A stretch of DNA of 64,000 bases, taken from positions 1 through 64,000 of the forward strand of contig JABILX010000001.1 in the NCBI GenBank assembly GCA_018654255.1. The letters are read 5' to 3'. The DNA is from Candidatus Peregrinibacteria bacterium (GTDB lineage Bacteria; Patescibacteriota; Gracilibacteria; UBA1369; LOWO2-01-FULL-3). Below are positions 6,463 through 15,908 of this stretch, in pieces (position 1 is the first letter of the stretch; every line of letters begins with the position of its first letter). Both the position numbers and the translations under genes were made by a program. The notes under the pieces were generated by a model. That model ran no database searches. It saw only the letters and a program-made list of their open reading frames with translations, and was not told where the DNA came from.

Positions 6463-7989
6463 CTATCCCAAACTCTTCCTCAATTTTGCAGCCTCCAGTA
6501 AATCATCCTGGAAATCCTCACCAATTTTCTTTTTCAAAACGATATTAGAAGTCACATTTCTATGAAGATAATGATGATCTTTTTGTGGCTTAAACTCAAC
6601 GCCCAAAACCTCTTCGCACAAGCGAACATCCTCAAGCACATCCTGTGCCCATGACTCTCCTTCCCTAGCAAACATCTCAAGATTTTCCATATTCAAAAAC
6701 TTCCCAGCATGAATTAATTCCCAGACCAATGTGAAGAAATGATTCTTAATCAAATCCAACTGTCCAGCATCACGAGCAGCCTTGAGTCCCCTGCCAGTCC
6801 CAATAAACTCCGGCGGAACACCAAGTGAATAACATGCTGCAGTAAACTTAATAGCCCTAGGTAAAGTCACATCTCCGACTCCACGACTATATCCAAAAAG
6901 CCCGACATGCTGAACTCTCTCCCTCCTACTCGGAACAAACTTCGCCATATCATTGATCAACGGAGCAAACTTATTAATAGTGCCAGAATAAAAATCCTTA
7001 AAAACAGAATTCACCTCCCGCAAACCAGAAAATTCCTCATCCGAAAATCGAACCGGCGAAACATTTTCACACGTCTCACGAATAAAAGACAATGCATCAC
7101 GAACCTGCTCCAAAGGATAATCATATCGAAAAGCAGATTGAATAGTTATAGTTTTCACTCCCTCGTATTGCTTCAAGCTATGTTTAATATTTTCAGGATT
7201 AATACCTCCACGGAAAGGCAAAGAACCGGTCCCAACGATTGGATAAACAGGGATCCCAAATTCCTCTCCAATACGATAAAATTCACGTAGAGCCATCCGA
7301 GTAGCAAGCATAGCCGGCACAAACCCAGCATTCAACGCCGGATCCGAGCGTGCAATAAACACACGAAGATAAGGCGGCAAAAATCCCCATCGCTCTTTAT
7401 GCACCTCCAAAAACTCACGCAAAACACCAGCTGCTCCAGTCAAATCATCAACACTTTCAAACAGAGGAATTATATGAACATACCCATCCCCAAACCGATC
7501 CTCATCAAAAATTTCTTCATGAACACGGGCCGTTCGTCGAAAAGTATCCTGAATATGCAGCAGTTGATCAGCAGTTTTAGTCATTGGTAAAATCAACTCA
7601 AAAACAGGAGGCACATGCAACCCAAGAGACTTCACGAACTCACCAGCAGACAAAACACTCATATAGGCCCTAGCCAACTTAAAAGTCTTCTCCTCCCAGA
7701 CATTAGGAATTCTCAAAGTAACAAACTGATCTCGCCCGATCTGAGTTTTTTTAAACTCATCAAAATACTCAGACAACAATTTCTCAATCATTGCCTCATC
7801 AGCAAACTTCCCTTCCCAATCCCACATATACTCATCACACCCAACTTCAAAAAAGCTCCTGTAAATCTCCTCAGCTTCTTGTTTTGTATTTATAAATGCA
7901 TCATCACTCCAAAAAGGAACACCAGCATTATCAGGATGTTGAGTTCCCATCAAAATAGGAATTTTTCTGTCAGACTGAGAATTAAACAT
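6463..7989 (-). CDS. ppcA: Archaeal-type phosphoenolpyruvate carboxylase
   Basis: This 508-residue enzyme carboxylates PEP with bicarbonate to oxaloacetate. It matches the short archaeal-type family (about 500 residues), not the ~900-residue bacterial/plant type. Characteristic segments are MGTQHPDN near the N-terminus, CDEYMWDWEGK, the FIARSDPALNAG stretch and GTGSLPFRGG. The C-terminal part has FGYSRGVGDVTLPRAI and PPEFIGTGRGL. In a reduced genome this would feed aspartate or malate pools from glycolysis. No neighbour supports a pathway. Such enzymes occur sporadically in bacteria, so acquisition from archaea is likely at some depth. Its codon usage looks like its neighbours. Confidence 0.93.
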   Translation of the reverse strand: MFNSQSDRKIPILMGTQHPDNAGVPFWSDDAFINTKQEAEEIYRSFFEVGCDEYMWDWEGKFADEAMIEKLLSEYFDEFKKTQIGRDQFVTLRIPNVWEEKTFKLARAYMSVLSAGEFVKSLGLHVPPVFELILPMTKTADQLLHIQDTFRRTARVHEEIFDEDRFGDGYVHIIPLFESVDDLTGAAGVLREFLEVHKERWGFLPPYLRVFIARSDPALNAGFVPAMLATRMALREFYRIGEEFGIPVYPIVGTGSLPFRGGINPENIKHSLKQYEGVKTITIQSAFRYDYPLEQVRDALSFIRETCENVSPVRFSDEEFSGLREVNSVFKDFYSGTINKFAPLINDMAKFVPSRRERVQHVGLFGYSRGVGDVTLPRAIKFTAACYSLGVPPEFIGTGRGLKAARDAGQLDLIKNHFFTLVWELIHAGKFLNMENLEMFAREGESWAQDVLEDVRLCEEVLGVEFKPQKDHHYLHRNVTSNIVLKKKIGEDFQDDLLEAAKLRKSLG

Positions 7990-8017
7990 ATAAACAATAT
8001 AGATAATTTATTTAAAT

Positions 8018-8045
8018 TTGACAAATCTCTCCCCCAAAGTATAAA
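8018..8045 (+). promoter_or_regulatory. Promoter of the MSG-protein pair
   Basis: TTGACA (8018-8023), 16-bp spacer, TATAAA (8040-8045). It lies between the divergent ppcA start and the ATG at 8080, leaving a leader of about 27 bases. Confidence 0.75.
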
Positions 8046-8079
8046 ATCCACCCCAAGTTACTAATAATTAACTTTTCAT

Positions 8080-9225
8080 ATGTCTGGATTCGCTACACCA
8101 AATATTGACCACTCACTTCCCCCTATTCAACATAGTGTACCTGCACAAGAACGAGCTCCTCAGCATTTCCCGTTTGGAGATGAAAGAGCTGGCAAACAAG
8201 GAAAAAAAGGAAAAGATCCAAACGACCTGATCACAACCCCTCCAGCACCTGCTGTATCAAAAGTAGTCACAGTTCATGATAGGATAGGACAGGTTGGTTT
8301 CACACTACCAGAAGGCCAAGGTAAACCACCTTGTGCTGATGCAAGCTGCAGAGCAATAAAAGAAAAAGCAAGATCTGCCTTACATCCTGGTAACAGAGGA
8401 GAGAACGGAGTTAAAAAAGCACAAAAAAAACCACAACCAACAAGTATAAGAAAAGAAAAATTTCCAGGATCAGACAAGATTTTAGAAAATGTACATGGTG
8501 AAATAGGAACCCTAAATGGTCAATTAAAAAGTCCAGTAAAAGCAGAGGAAATAACGAGAATTATCCAAAAACAAATCAGACGTTGGTATAAAAAAGACGG
8601 AGTAAGAGAAGATCACATTCAACATGCTGTTGAAGTGAATATGGGTGAAAGCATAGAAATGGTAGTAGAAAGATCCTTGAAAAGGATAGAAGTAATGATT
8701 CGCACAGAACTACAAAGAGCCTTCAGGGCAGAAAGAAGAGCAGAAAGTGCACGAAAAAGACAAATAAGCCCTTTAGACAAACAAGAATTGCTAATGGAAG
8801 CAAAACTACAACTTATTAGACAAACAGTTCAAGAGCAGGAAAGAGAACACACAGAAGAAACTCTATCAAGAAGAATGAGCCAAGGCAAAACAGCACAGGA
8901 AAGAAGATCAGAAAAAGCCGACCTAAAAAGACTTACAGCCAGATATCCAGAAGCAATAAGCCAAGAACATGCGATACAAATTGAGGCCAAAGAAAGAGAG
9001 ACTCTAAATAGTAGACACCCAGAATCAAACCCTCGTTATGAAGACCTGTTGAAAACAAAACGAGCAGTAGCAAGAGAAGCCGACTTAAAAGCAAGATACC
9101 CAGAATTCTACGAAGAAGCTTCGTCGGTAGCTAACGAAGAAGAACAAACCGAACCAGAAACAGCAAGAGGAACAATCCGATACGAAAGAGTCCCAAGAAA
9201 AACTACAAAAATTAACCTATCATAA
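8080..9225 (+). CDS. Unknown charged protein A (MSG pair)
   Basis: I do not recognise this protein (381 residues). The N-terminal third is proline-rich and probably disordered, with one short Cys-containing segment (PPCADASCRA). The rest is Arg/Glu/Lys-rich helix. A motif of the form L-x-A/S-R-Y/H-P-E recurs at least three times in the C-terminal third (LTARYPEA, LNSRHPES, LKARYPEF). No signal peptide or membrane helix is seen. It is followed after 3 bp by another protein of similar character that also starts MSG, so they form an operon from the promoter at 8018-8045. They may be partners or distant relatives. Confidence 0.7.
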   Translation: MSGFATPNIDHSLPPIQHSVPAQERAPQHFPFGDERAGKQGKKGKDPNDLITTPPAPAVSKVVTVHDRIGQVGFTLPEGQGKPPCADASCRAIKEKARSALHPGNRGENGVKKAQKKPQPTSIRKEKFPGSDKILENVHGEIGTLNGQLKSPVKAEEITRIIQKQIRRWYKKDGVREDHIQHAVEVNMGESIEMVVERSLKRIEVMIRTELQRAFRAERRAESARKRQISPLDKQELLMEAKLQLIRQTVQEQEREHTEETLSRRMSQGKTAQERRSEKADLKRLTARYPEAISQEHAIQIEAKERETLNSRHPESNPRYEDLLKTKRAVAREADLKARYPEFYEEASSVANEEEQTEPETARGTIRYERVPRKTTKINLS

Positions 9226-9228
9226 AGA

Positions 9229-10338
9229 ATGTCAGGAATCGATCAATGTCCACCACCACCACAGCCAGAACAAGTTCACTACGTAAAAGAACAGTGTGTT
9301 GAACCACGAGGTTTTTATGATGGGATGACTACACAGGCTCAAATCAGCAAAGATAGAAGATCAGATGAAAAAAGAACGAGAGCAAGAAGAAAAACCTTAA
9401 GTCCATTCAAACAAGAGGCTCATTTCGAGCAGAAGGCAATGGTGCCACCTCCAACAACAATACCAACACCAGTCCCAATATATACGCAACCACCAATAAG
9501 AATAATAGAAACCACAGAAGAAGAAAAAGGCGAAAACAAAGCTCCACCAAGAAGAATTAACTACGATGCAATACTGGACCTACCAACAACGGCAGACGGA
9601 GAAGAATGGGAAATTGATCCAGACGCAGCAGACCTAAGAACATACCCACAAGACGGCAGATATTTAAGACTTGTACAAGGTAGATGGATCCAAGAACAAA
9701 CTCCAGGACAAGTCTCAGGTTCATTCAAAGAAAGAGTCCTAGCAAACGTTCAAAGCCAACCAAGAAGAAAAGCTAGAGGAATATTGAAAGAAACAAGAAA
9801 AGGATTTTCATTAGCACACAAACAAAAAGGAACAGAAATCTCAACTAAAATCGCTGACAAATCAAAAGGCATAGGAATGTACCGAGCAAGGGTAGCAAGA
9901 GTCATCAAACTGCTAATCGCAAAAAACCAGAAAGCCACAAAACTAGACAGAAGAGACGCAAGAAGAGGAGCTCAAAAGGCGCAAGAAGTTCCATTATTCT
10001 CACAAACAACATCTTCGGATTATGCAGGTTCTCTAGAAGACTTATTCACCCCAGCTCCACAACCAGATCCAGAAGAATTATTCTACGAAAGGGAAACAAG
10101 AGAAGCTGAACTAGGAGAAGAATTAAAGGCCAAAGCAGCCCTAACAGCATCAAAAGCAAAATACGACAATTGGTTTATGAAAATACTCAAAGACAAAATC
10201 CACTCGGGAGAACTTCCGCCAGAACCAATTGAAAGAGATGAAGCCCAAGAAGTTCTCAACGCTGAAACAGAGGCTCACTACGCAAATTGGAGTGAAAAAA
10301 CTGGCAAAGACTTGGAATGGCTAAATAGAACTAGATAA
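9229..10338 (+). CDS. Unknown charged protein B (MSG pair)
   Basis: I do not recognise this protein (369 residues). It begins with a proline-rich, probably disordered part (PPPPQPEQ), then about residues 105-150 hold a short acidic folded-looking segment (DGEEWEIDPD, RYLRLVQGRWIQ). A strongly basic region (RRKARGILKETRKG, KLDRRDARRG) follows, and the C-terminus has two related stretches (KYDNWFMKILKDK and HYANWSEKTGKD). It lacks signals for export. The basic centre could bind nucleic acid, but nothing specific supports that. It is the second gene of a two-gene operon. Confidence 0.7.
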   Translation: MSGIDQCPPPPQPEQVHYVKEQCVEPRGFYDGMTTQAQISKDRRSDEKRTRARRKTLSPFKQEAHFEQKAMVPPPTTIPTPVPIYTQPPIRIIETTEEEKGENKAPPRRINYDAILDLPTTADGEEWEIDPDAADLRTYPQDGRYLRLVQGRWIQEQTPGQVSGSFKERVLANVQSQPRRKARGILKETRKGFSLAHKQKGTEISTKIADKSKGIGMYRARVARVIKLLIAKNQKATKLDRRDARRGAQKAQEVPLFSQTTSSDYAGSLEDLFTPAPQPDPEELFYERETREAELGEELKAKAALTASKAKYDNWFMKILKDKIHSGELPPEPIERDEAQEVLNAETEAHYANWSEKTGKDLEWLNRTR

Positions 10339-10398
10339 GTAGAATTGTAAAATCTTTCCTGCTATAATCTACTCGCAATATAAATAATCTTATTCACC

Positions 10399-10884
10399 AT
10401 GAAAAAATTCACAGCATTCCTCTTGGCGACTCTAACAATTCTATCTCTTTCAGCTTGTACGAACTCAACCCAAGAAAGTGATTCAACCTACACATCAGAA
10501 GTTATCAAAGCAAGTGTCCTCGACTACAACACATCAAATGAAAATGAATACGCAAATCTAGAGGCATTCGAAATCACTCCAAACGACACAGCACGTCTGA
10601 TACAAGGAGACCCAGAAACAGTATTAATAGATGTGAGAGAACAATCAGAATACGATGAAGCAAATATCGGAGGATCAATTCTAATCCCTTTGGGAGATAT
10701 AAATAGAAAAAGTTTGATGGACAACAACGTCAAAATGACAGACAACATTGTTCTTTACTGTCGTTCAGGGAACAGAAGCACCACAGCATATGAACTGCTC
10801 CAACAACTAGGATACTACAACTCAAACAGCATGGCAGGAGGCATCACAGCGTGGATGCAAGCAGGCCTTCCAGTTGCTGAGTAA
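10399..10884 (+). CDS. Rhodanese-domain lipoprotein
   Basis: This 161-residue protein has a lipoprotein signal peptide with lipobox LSAC (Cys at residue 20), so it should be tethered to the outer face of the membrane. A single rhodanese-like domain covers about residues 55-160: IDVREQSEYDEANIGGSILIP, active-site loop CRSGNRS and the closing GGITAWMQAGLPV. The loop Cys is present, so sulfur transfer or a thiol-based function is possible. A TATAAT lies at 10363-10368 without a clear -35. Its stop directly abuts the stop of the convergent gene. The substrate is unknown. Confidence 0.9.
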   Translation: MKKFTAFLLATLTILSLSACTNSTQESDSTYTSEVIKASVLDYNTSNENEYANLEAFEITPNDTARLIQGDPETVLIDVREQSEYDEANIGGSILIPLGDINRKSLMDNNVKMTDNIVLYCRSGNRSTTAYELLQQLGYYNSNSMAGGITAWMQAGLPVAE

Positions 10885-11751
10885 TTATTTAACATCTCCA
10901 TAATTTCCCCAAACACACTGTTGAGTTTCAATGTGTTCTTTCCACGGACCATCAGGAACCTCTGACTCATCAACAAACTTCCAATCAACCGAATCCTTTC
11001 CATCACTTCCGATAAAATCTGCAAACGCAGGAGATAGATCTATTCCAGCATTGTTACTGCTATCAGGATTATAAAAAGGACCTCCATTTATAACATAATC
11101 AAACAAATCCTCTCCATGTGGCCCACTATCTTCAACCTGTCCATAAGCAGTTACCCCGTCTTTAGTCACCATCACCCATCTATTTTTTATGTAAGAATAA
11201 AACTCATACCCTTCCTTCAAACCTTCATCATACCAAGGGATATTGACAACCTCAGCTTTATTACGAGTCTCCCCATCCACATACTCCATATCATTGTAAG
11301 GAAGCGCGACATAAAACGAATTTTCACTATCAGCAACAGGACTCTCCCAAGCAGTTGGAACGTTTGATATATAGCCATTATCAGAACTAGGCTCTTCTCC
11401 TAGCCAAAAAGTAGTTGCAGTTATCCCGTAGTGCCAAGGATAGTTCGAATCAGAAACCTCAGGCTCAAAAAGCCCAGGCAATTGAAGCATCGGCGGCATA
11501 TCGTCATCCACAACCGCAGGTGGTATGATTCCCAGAGGTGGAGTAGCTCGCCTTTTCATCCTTCTTTTTCTCAACTTTTTAATTTTTCGCTCAAACTTTC
11601 TCTCAAATTTAAACTTCAGTTTCCCATCAATAAACTCAATCATTTTATACTCACGAACTTTACTCTTTTTCGCCATAGCTACACCAGAAAAACTAAAAAT
11701 AGCAGTAAAAACTAAAACAGAAACAAGCAAAGCACTAATAAACTTTTTCAT
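10885..11751 (-). CDS. Secreted protein with putative double-psi beta-barrel domain
   Basis: The ATG at 11751 gives 288 residues starting MKKFISALL with a signal peptide ending near VAMA. The frame extends further upstream but overlaps ybeY, so the later start is preferred; it also carries the leader ATTAACCC. After a highly basic segment (about residues 45-70, KKLRKRRMKRR) comes a globular C-terminal half. AYGQVEDSGP and NNAGIDLSPAFADFIG followed by VDWKFVDESEVPDGPW resemble RlpA/expansin-like barrels, including the G-x-D-x-S-P motif. Such domains bind or cleave glycan. The basic stretch may bind wall polymers. Function is inferred from these motifs only. Confidence 0.65.
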   Translation of the reverse strand: MKKFISALLVSVLVFTAIFSFSGVAMAKKSKVREYKMIEFIDGKLKFKFERKFERKIKKLRKRRMKRRATPPLGIIPPAVVDDDMPPMLQLPGLFEPEVSDSNYPWHYGITATTFWLGEEPSSDNGYISNVPTAWESPVADSENSFYVALPYNDMEYVDGETRNKAEVVNIPWYDEGLKEGYEFYSYIKNRWVMVTKDGVTAYGQVEDSGPHGEDLFDYVINGGPFYNPDSSNNAGIDLSPAFADFIGSDGKDSVDWKFVDESEVPDGPWKEHIETQQCVWGNYGDVK

Positions 11752-11773
11752 ATATCTTGGGTTAATGTATAGA

Positions 11774-12190
11774 CTATCCACAAATCTCATTAGCCTTTTC
11801 TATCATCGTTTTCATCTTACGGTCAGTTTCATGAGTGTGTCCAGCCAAATGAAGCAAACCATGTGCAAACAAAGCCAAAACCTCATTAATTATATCTGAC
11901 GAATTTCGCCGAACCTCATCAAGAGAAATATAAATCTCTCCCAATCCATCTTCATAATTAAAACTTAAAACATCCGTCGTCCCTTTTCGACCACGATACT
12001 CTCGATTCAACTCAGTCATTTTCCCATCGCGAACAAAAATCAAATTCACATTAAAATTCCCGCCAACACCCCCACCAACCTTCTCTCTTTTCAAAAACCT
12101 CTCAAAAACCACCGCAAGTTTCTTTCGCGGAACTCGAAACCCATTAACCTCATTAAATATTTTAAGTTTTCTCATAATTATTTCAGCCAT
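11774..12190 (-). CDS. ybeY: Endoribonuclease YbeY
   Basis: YbeY is a zinc-dependent endoribonuclease used in 16S rRNA 3' maturation and ribosome quality control. The metal-binding signature HGLLHLAGHTH (three histidines) lies near the C-terminus of this 138-residue protein, and upstream segments YRGRKGTTDVLSFNY and GEIYISLDEV are typical. The first ATG (12190) overlaps the preceding gene by 13 bases; the ATG at 12175 (MRKLKIF) leaves a 2-base gap and is equally plausible. It belongs to a closely packed minus-strand group with the TIM-barrel and SpoU genes. Confidence 0.92.
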   Translation of the reverse strand: MAEIIMRKLKIFNEVNGFRVPRKKLAVVFERFLKREKVGGGVGGNFNVNLIFVRDGKMTELNREYRGRKGTTDVLSFNYEDGLGEIYISLDEVRRNSSDIINEVLALFAHGLLHLAGHTHETDRKMKTMIEKANEICG

Positions 12191-13200
12191 AGACCATCAT
12201 AGATCCCCCACTCATTTTCATCAACTTCCCACTCAGCATATATAGCGACCCCAGTAAACTTATCTTCATTAGAACGAATATCATTCAAACCATTGATAAG
12301 CCCTACAAGAGCGGCCCCAATATTCTCAACTTCAGGATTAAACCCCTCTTTAACATCTTCATAAGCAGGCACACCAATCAGAAATTCAGTATCAGTAGGA
12401 TCCTTTTCATCAAGCAAGTCAGTCACCCAGATAACCTGTTCCTTCACGAACCATTGATAAAGCCATCCTTCATCGATTCCAGTGTCATAAACCATATCAA
12501 CAATCTGATCCGCATATTGAGCAACATTCAGATAATTAACCTCAGTGTTATAATTTTTGAAATTAACCGCATTCTCAACCCACCAAATAAACGAGCTAGG
12601 AATGAATTCAGCCAGAGCAACAGACAAAAACTTCTCCTCAGAACCAAGTCCACTTCCAGTATCCAAGACTTCACGCAATTCCGCCAAAAGCGAAATGAAA
12701 TCAACATCGCCATCCCAAACAGGTTCTATATCCAAATGAATCCCATCCATCCCAATCATCTTGGTAAAAATCATTCCCATATTTGATATATTTTTCCTTA
12801 TATCAGGGTTTTCCAGGTTTATTTTACCTCTCAACTGTCCTATCCAAGCATAAACATACATTTCATTCTTAAACCGCTTCACCTTCTCAACAAAATTCAA
12901 AGTTGCACCATAAGTCTCTTCATCAATCCGCCCATCAGACTTCAGCGGCCCAACATGCAAATAAATAGTATCAATATCATGACTTTCTAACTTGATGACC
13001 AGATCCTGTATTTCCCTATCAGACTTCGCTTCCTCAGCCCATTCATGCGCAATCCAAACAGCATTATGACTTTTATTATAGAATCCTCCGGTTTCATCAG
13101 TAGTTAAACCAACAAAAAATATCCAAACGATCATCAATCCAAAAAACAAAAAGACCGCCCCAGATACAACCCAAAAATTCTTTATATTAATTTTTCGCAT
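12178..13200 (-). CDS. Membrane-anchored TIM-barrel glycosidase-like protein
   Basis: This 340-residue protein has one N-terminal membrane helix (about residues 10-31) and a large extracytoplasmic domain. DGIHLDIEP (residues 152-160) resembles the D-x-x-D-x-D-x-E signature of glycoside hydrolase family 18, with D152, D157 and E159 kept but the middle Asp replaced by His. Strand-like segments IDTIYLHVG, MYVYAWIGQ and LSVALAEF fit a TIM barrel. It may act on cell-surface glycans or be a non-catalytic relative. It overlaps both its neighbours by about 14 bases, which suggests one transcript. Confidence 0.65.
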   Translation of the reverse strand: MRKINIKNFWVVSGAVFLFFGLMIVWIFFVGLTTDETGGFYNKSHNAVWIAHEWAEEAKSDREIQDLVIKLESHDIDTIYLHVGPLKSDGRIDEETYGATLNFVEKVKRFKNEMYVYAWIGQLRGKINLENPDIRKNISNMGMIFTKMIGMDGIHLDIEPVWDGDVDFISLLAELREVLDTGSGLGSEEKFLSVALAEFIPSSFIWWVENAVNFKNYNTEVNYLNVAQYADQIVDMVYDTGIDEGWLYQWFVKEQVIWVTDLLDEKDPTDTEFLIGVPAYEDVKEGFNPEVENIGAALVGLINGLNDIRSNEDKFTGVAIYAEWEVDENEWGIYDGLWLK

Positions 13201-13666
13201 TCAAAAATTTTCTTAAAAATTCATATGTAACTGTACTAAAACAAGCCTCCACATTCAACGACTCTTTCAAACCATTCATCGGCACAAAAACTTTCTTATC
13301 ACATTTAGCCAAAACCTCTGCAGATACTCCCTCGACTTCATGCCCAAAAACCAAACAAACTGGAAACTTCGCCTCAAAATCCCAAAAATTTTCAGCATCA
13401 TCAGCCAACTCAACCCCAATGATTGAAATCCCCTCCCCCTTCAAACGATCAATAACATCGCAAGCCTCCTCCTCATATTCCCAATCTACACTCTCCTCAG
13501 CTCCAAGAGCAGTCTTGCTTATCTCAGCTTTGGGGGGTTGCCCAGTGATTCCACACAAAAAAACCTTCTCAATCCCAACTCCATCCGAAGTCCGAAACAT
13601 AGCGCCAATATTATAGAGGCTCCGAATATTTTCCAGAATCACGTAAATAGGATACTTGTGTGCCAT
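13187..13666 (-). CDS. SpoU/TrmH-family RNA 2'-O-methyltransferase
   Basis: This 159-residue enzyme is the short form with only the knotted SPOUT domain. Motif 1 is N-I-R-S-x-Y-N-I-G-A-M-F-R-T, motif 2 LVFGHEVEGVS, motif 3 VFVPMNGLKESLNVE. These bind S-adenosylmethionine and form the trefoil knot. The target is tRNA or rRNA; the length is similar to TrmL-like enzymes but I cannot assign the position. It overlaps the 3' end of the FG-GAP gene by 56 bases, a long overlap. The start is set by the first motif lying a few residues in, as in relatives. Confidence 0.9.
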   Translation of the reverse strand: MAHKYPIYVILENIRSLYNIGAMFRTSDGVGIEKVFLCGITGQPPKAEISKTALGAEESVDWEYEEEACDVIDRLKGEGISIIGVELADDAENFWDFEAKFPVCLVFGHEVEGVSAEVLAKCDKKVFVPMNGLKESLNVEACFSTVTYEFLRKFLNAKN

Positions 13667-15839
13667 AGTTTAGATATTGGTAAGTCCGCTCAATCATATC
13701 ATCCAGCTCAGCCTTTGTAATGAAATCATCCGGCCGGAAATAAAGTCTGCCAGAAACCAAAGCATGTTCATAGGCAAAATTCGCAAAACGCGGATACCAC
13801 CACATGTGAGATATAGAAGGATCAATGTCTTCATAATAACTAAACTGATTTTGCACATTTTCCAAATCTCCAAGAATTTCAATGAGTTCAAACCGGAAAA
13901 CAGGCTCAACTAACTTATTTGCACCCAAAATGACCTTTAAAGCCTCCATACGCGTGATACTGGCCCCAGGCTTAAACGGAGTCTCACTTTCATGTACAAA
14001 ACCGCTTACAAGTCCCAACATCGTAGCCACATTCACAGATTCATAATATTCACTGCCAATAGGAACATCTGGATACAAAACCAACTCCGGATAAAGGCTC
14101 AACCCATCAAAACTTGATTGCCCAGAAAACGCAAAGAAACAAAACTCTTTATGCTGATAACAAGTATCTATATAAAGCTTTCTTTGATTTTTAATATCAA
14201 AACCATCAATCACCCGTTCAACAAACTCACCTCTAGTCACATATTCATCTTCAGGCTCTTTGATTATTTGATAATCACCAAAAGGAGCCGATCTTCCAAA
14301 AAGTAAATAAACCTTCCCATTATCAGACTCACTCACAAGCCCTCTCTGATCAAACCGATCAAAATACCTACTTGAAACAACCAAATCATCGTACCCATCT
14401 CCATTAAAATCCAAAGAAGCCATCTTCGCACCAAACCAATCATCAGAATTTTCTCCAACTATATATGAAGTCATTTCTTCTTCATCAACATTCATTCCAA
14501 CCTGATCACTCAAATATTTATTATAAAAAACATAAACCTCCCCAGGACTTTTACTGAAAGTACTCCCAATCCCAGGCGATCCCACAACCAAATCCTCGTG
14601 CAAATCCCCATCCAAATCAGCCATTTCAACAGAAGCTCCCATCAACTCATCACCACTATTTCCACTAAAATAATAATCAGAAGATCCCTCGTTTACATAA
14701 TAGTCCTCATCACTAAAATTCGACCTACCAGACAAGAAGTACGCGGTACTCCCCTGTTGATTTTTTGGATAAGGAAACGTCGAAATAAGAAGATCCTCCT
14801 TGTGATGAGAATCCGAATCTCCTACATCAACAGAAAATCCAAACCAGTCATGAGGATTTTGACCAACCAAAACGTCATAAGGTTCTCTAGAATATTTTTG
14901 ATATTTTGAAAGACCTTTATATATGTAGACTTTTCCAGACTGAGGCCCAGAAGGTCCATCCGCAAAATAAGCAGAAATCACCACATCATTATAAAGCCCC
15001 CCAACAACATCCCCGACATTTATTTCAGCTCCAAACCTCTCCCCTTCCTGCTCCCCAACAAAAACAGTATCCGCATCCCCGCTGCTTTCAAAAACAAGTG
15101 GCCCATCGACACTGTCTACATCAAATGACCACCCTTCGTAACCATATACACTCCCGGTTTTCTTACCACCTATCGACATTGCAAAAGGCGCACCAATCAG
15201 AATGTCATCAATGTCGTCATTGTCAAAATCAGCCACATGTACACTCATTCCAAACCCCTCAAGATCATCTTGTCCAATAAATTCAGCATCAGCATATTCA
15301 GTAGATAAAGTAATCAAAGAATCTTCATAATACTTACGTCCAAACATCAAGAAAGCCCTTCCAGGACGAATCTCCCCTACTCGGGAATTATAAGCTCCCA
15401 TCAAAACATCATCCAGCCCATCGTCATTAAAGTCCCCACTAGCGACACTAATGCCAAGCTGGTCACCGGCTTGTCCACCATAGACAACCAGGTCAGGATT
15501 GACATCTTTCAGGTCAAAATGCCTAACATCGACACGCGCCTTTCCCAAAAAGACAGACACCTTGCCATTCCAAACCATGTCCTCAGAAGAATAATAAGGA
15601 GACCCAACTATCAGATCGTCAATTCCATCATTATTAATGTCACCTCCAGCAATGCTTCCACCAAACTGTTCTCCTGGGTTTTCACCTACAAACTCAATTT
15701 TATTGTTATCATTTTGAACATATAAAGAATAGAAGGTCTTATACGCACTAGCAGCCATAATAGAAGAGGAAACGGTAAGAATTCCCAGTAGTACTGTGAA
15801 AACAATTCTAAACGTAATTTTGAAGAGGGTTTCTTTCAT
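13611..15839 (-). CDS. Secreted FG-GAP beta-propeller protein with SLH-like C-terminus
   Basis: This 742-residue exported protein starts with a signal peptide (about residues 1-32). Seven integrin-alpha-like FG-GAP units follow to about residue 480, recognisable by GDINNDGIDDLIVGSP, GDFNDDGLDDVLMGAY, ADFDNDDIDDILIGAP, GDVVGGLYNDVVISAY, GDSDSHHKEDLLIST, ADLDGDLHEDLVVGSP and LDFNGDGYDDLVVSS. Five of the seven keep calcium-loop acidic residues; units four and five are degenerate. Seven units make one closed seven-bladed propeller. The C-terminal 200 residues look like SLH domains (YPDVPIGSEYYESVN, FKPGASITRMEALKVIL), which bind wall polymers. It is therefore likely to be surface-attached and adhesive. 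Confidence 0.85.
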   Translation of the reverse strand: MKETLFKITFRIVFTVLLGILTVSSSIMAASAYKTFYSLYVQNDNNKIEFVGENPGEQFGGSIAGGDINNDGIDDLIVGSPYYSSEDMVWNGKVSVFLGKARVDVRHFDLKDVNPDLVVYGGQAGDQLGISVASGDFNDDGLDDVLMGAYNSRVGEIRPGRAFLMFGRKYYEDSLITLSTEYADAEFIGQDDLEGFGMSVHVADFDNDDIDDILIGAPFAMSIGGKKTGSVYGYEGWSFDVDSVDGPLVFESSGDADTVFVGEQEGERFGAEINVGDVVGGLYNDVVISAYFADGPSGPQSGKVYIYKGLSKYQKYSREPYDVLVGQNPHDWFGFSVDVGDSDSHHKEDLLISTFPYPKNQQGSTAYFLSGRSNFSDEDYYVNEGSSDYYFSGNSGDELMGASVEMADLDGDLHEDLVVGSPGIGSTFSKSPGEVYVFYNKYLSDQVGMNVDEEEMTSYIVGENSDDWFGAKMASLDFNGDGYDDLVVSSRYFDRFDQRGLVSESDNGKVYLLFGRSAPFGDYQIIKEPEDEYVTRGEFVERVIDGFDIKNQRKLYIDTCYQHKEFCFFAFSGQSSFDGLSLYPELVLYPDVPIGSEYYESVNVATMLGLVSGFVHESETPFKPGASITRMEALKVILGANKLVEPVFRFELIEILGDLENVQNQFSYYEDIDPSISHMWWYPRFANFAYEHALVSGRLYFRPDDFITKAELDDMIERTYQYLNYGTQVSYLRDSGKYSEPL

Positions 15840-15908
15840 AGGATTAAGGTAAGACCATTATACTACTTCTAAACCAAAAGAAAACTAGACTTAACAAGAA
15901 GTTTTTAG

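Noticed and set aside
12178-13200. Confident GH18 chitinase call
   Set aside because: The middle Asp of the signature is His; only a general TIM-barrel glycosidase-like call is supported.
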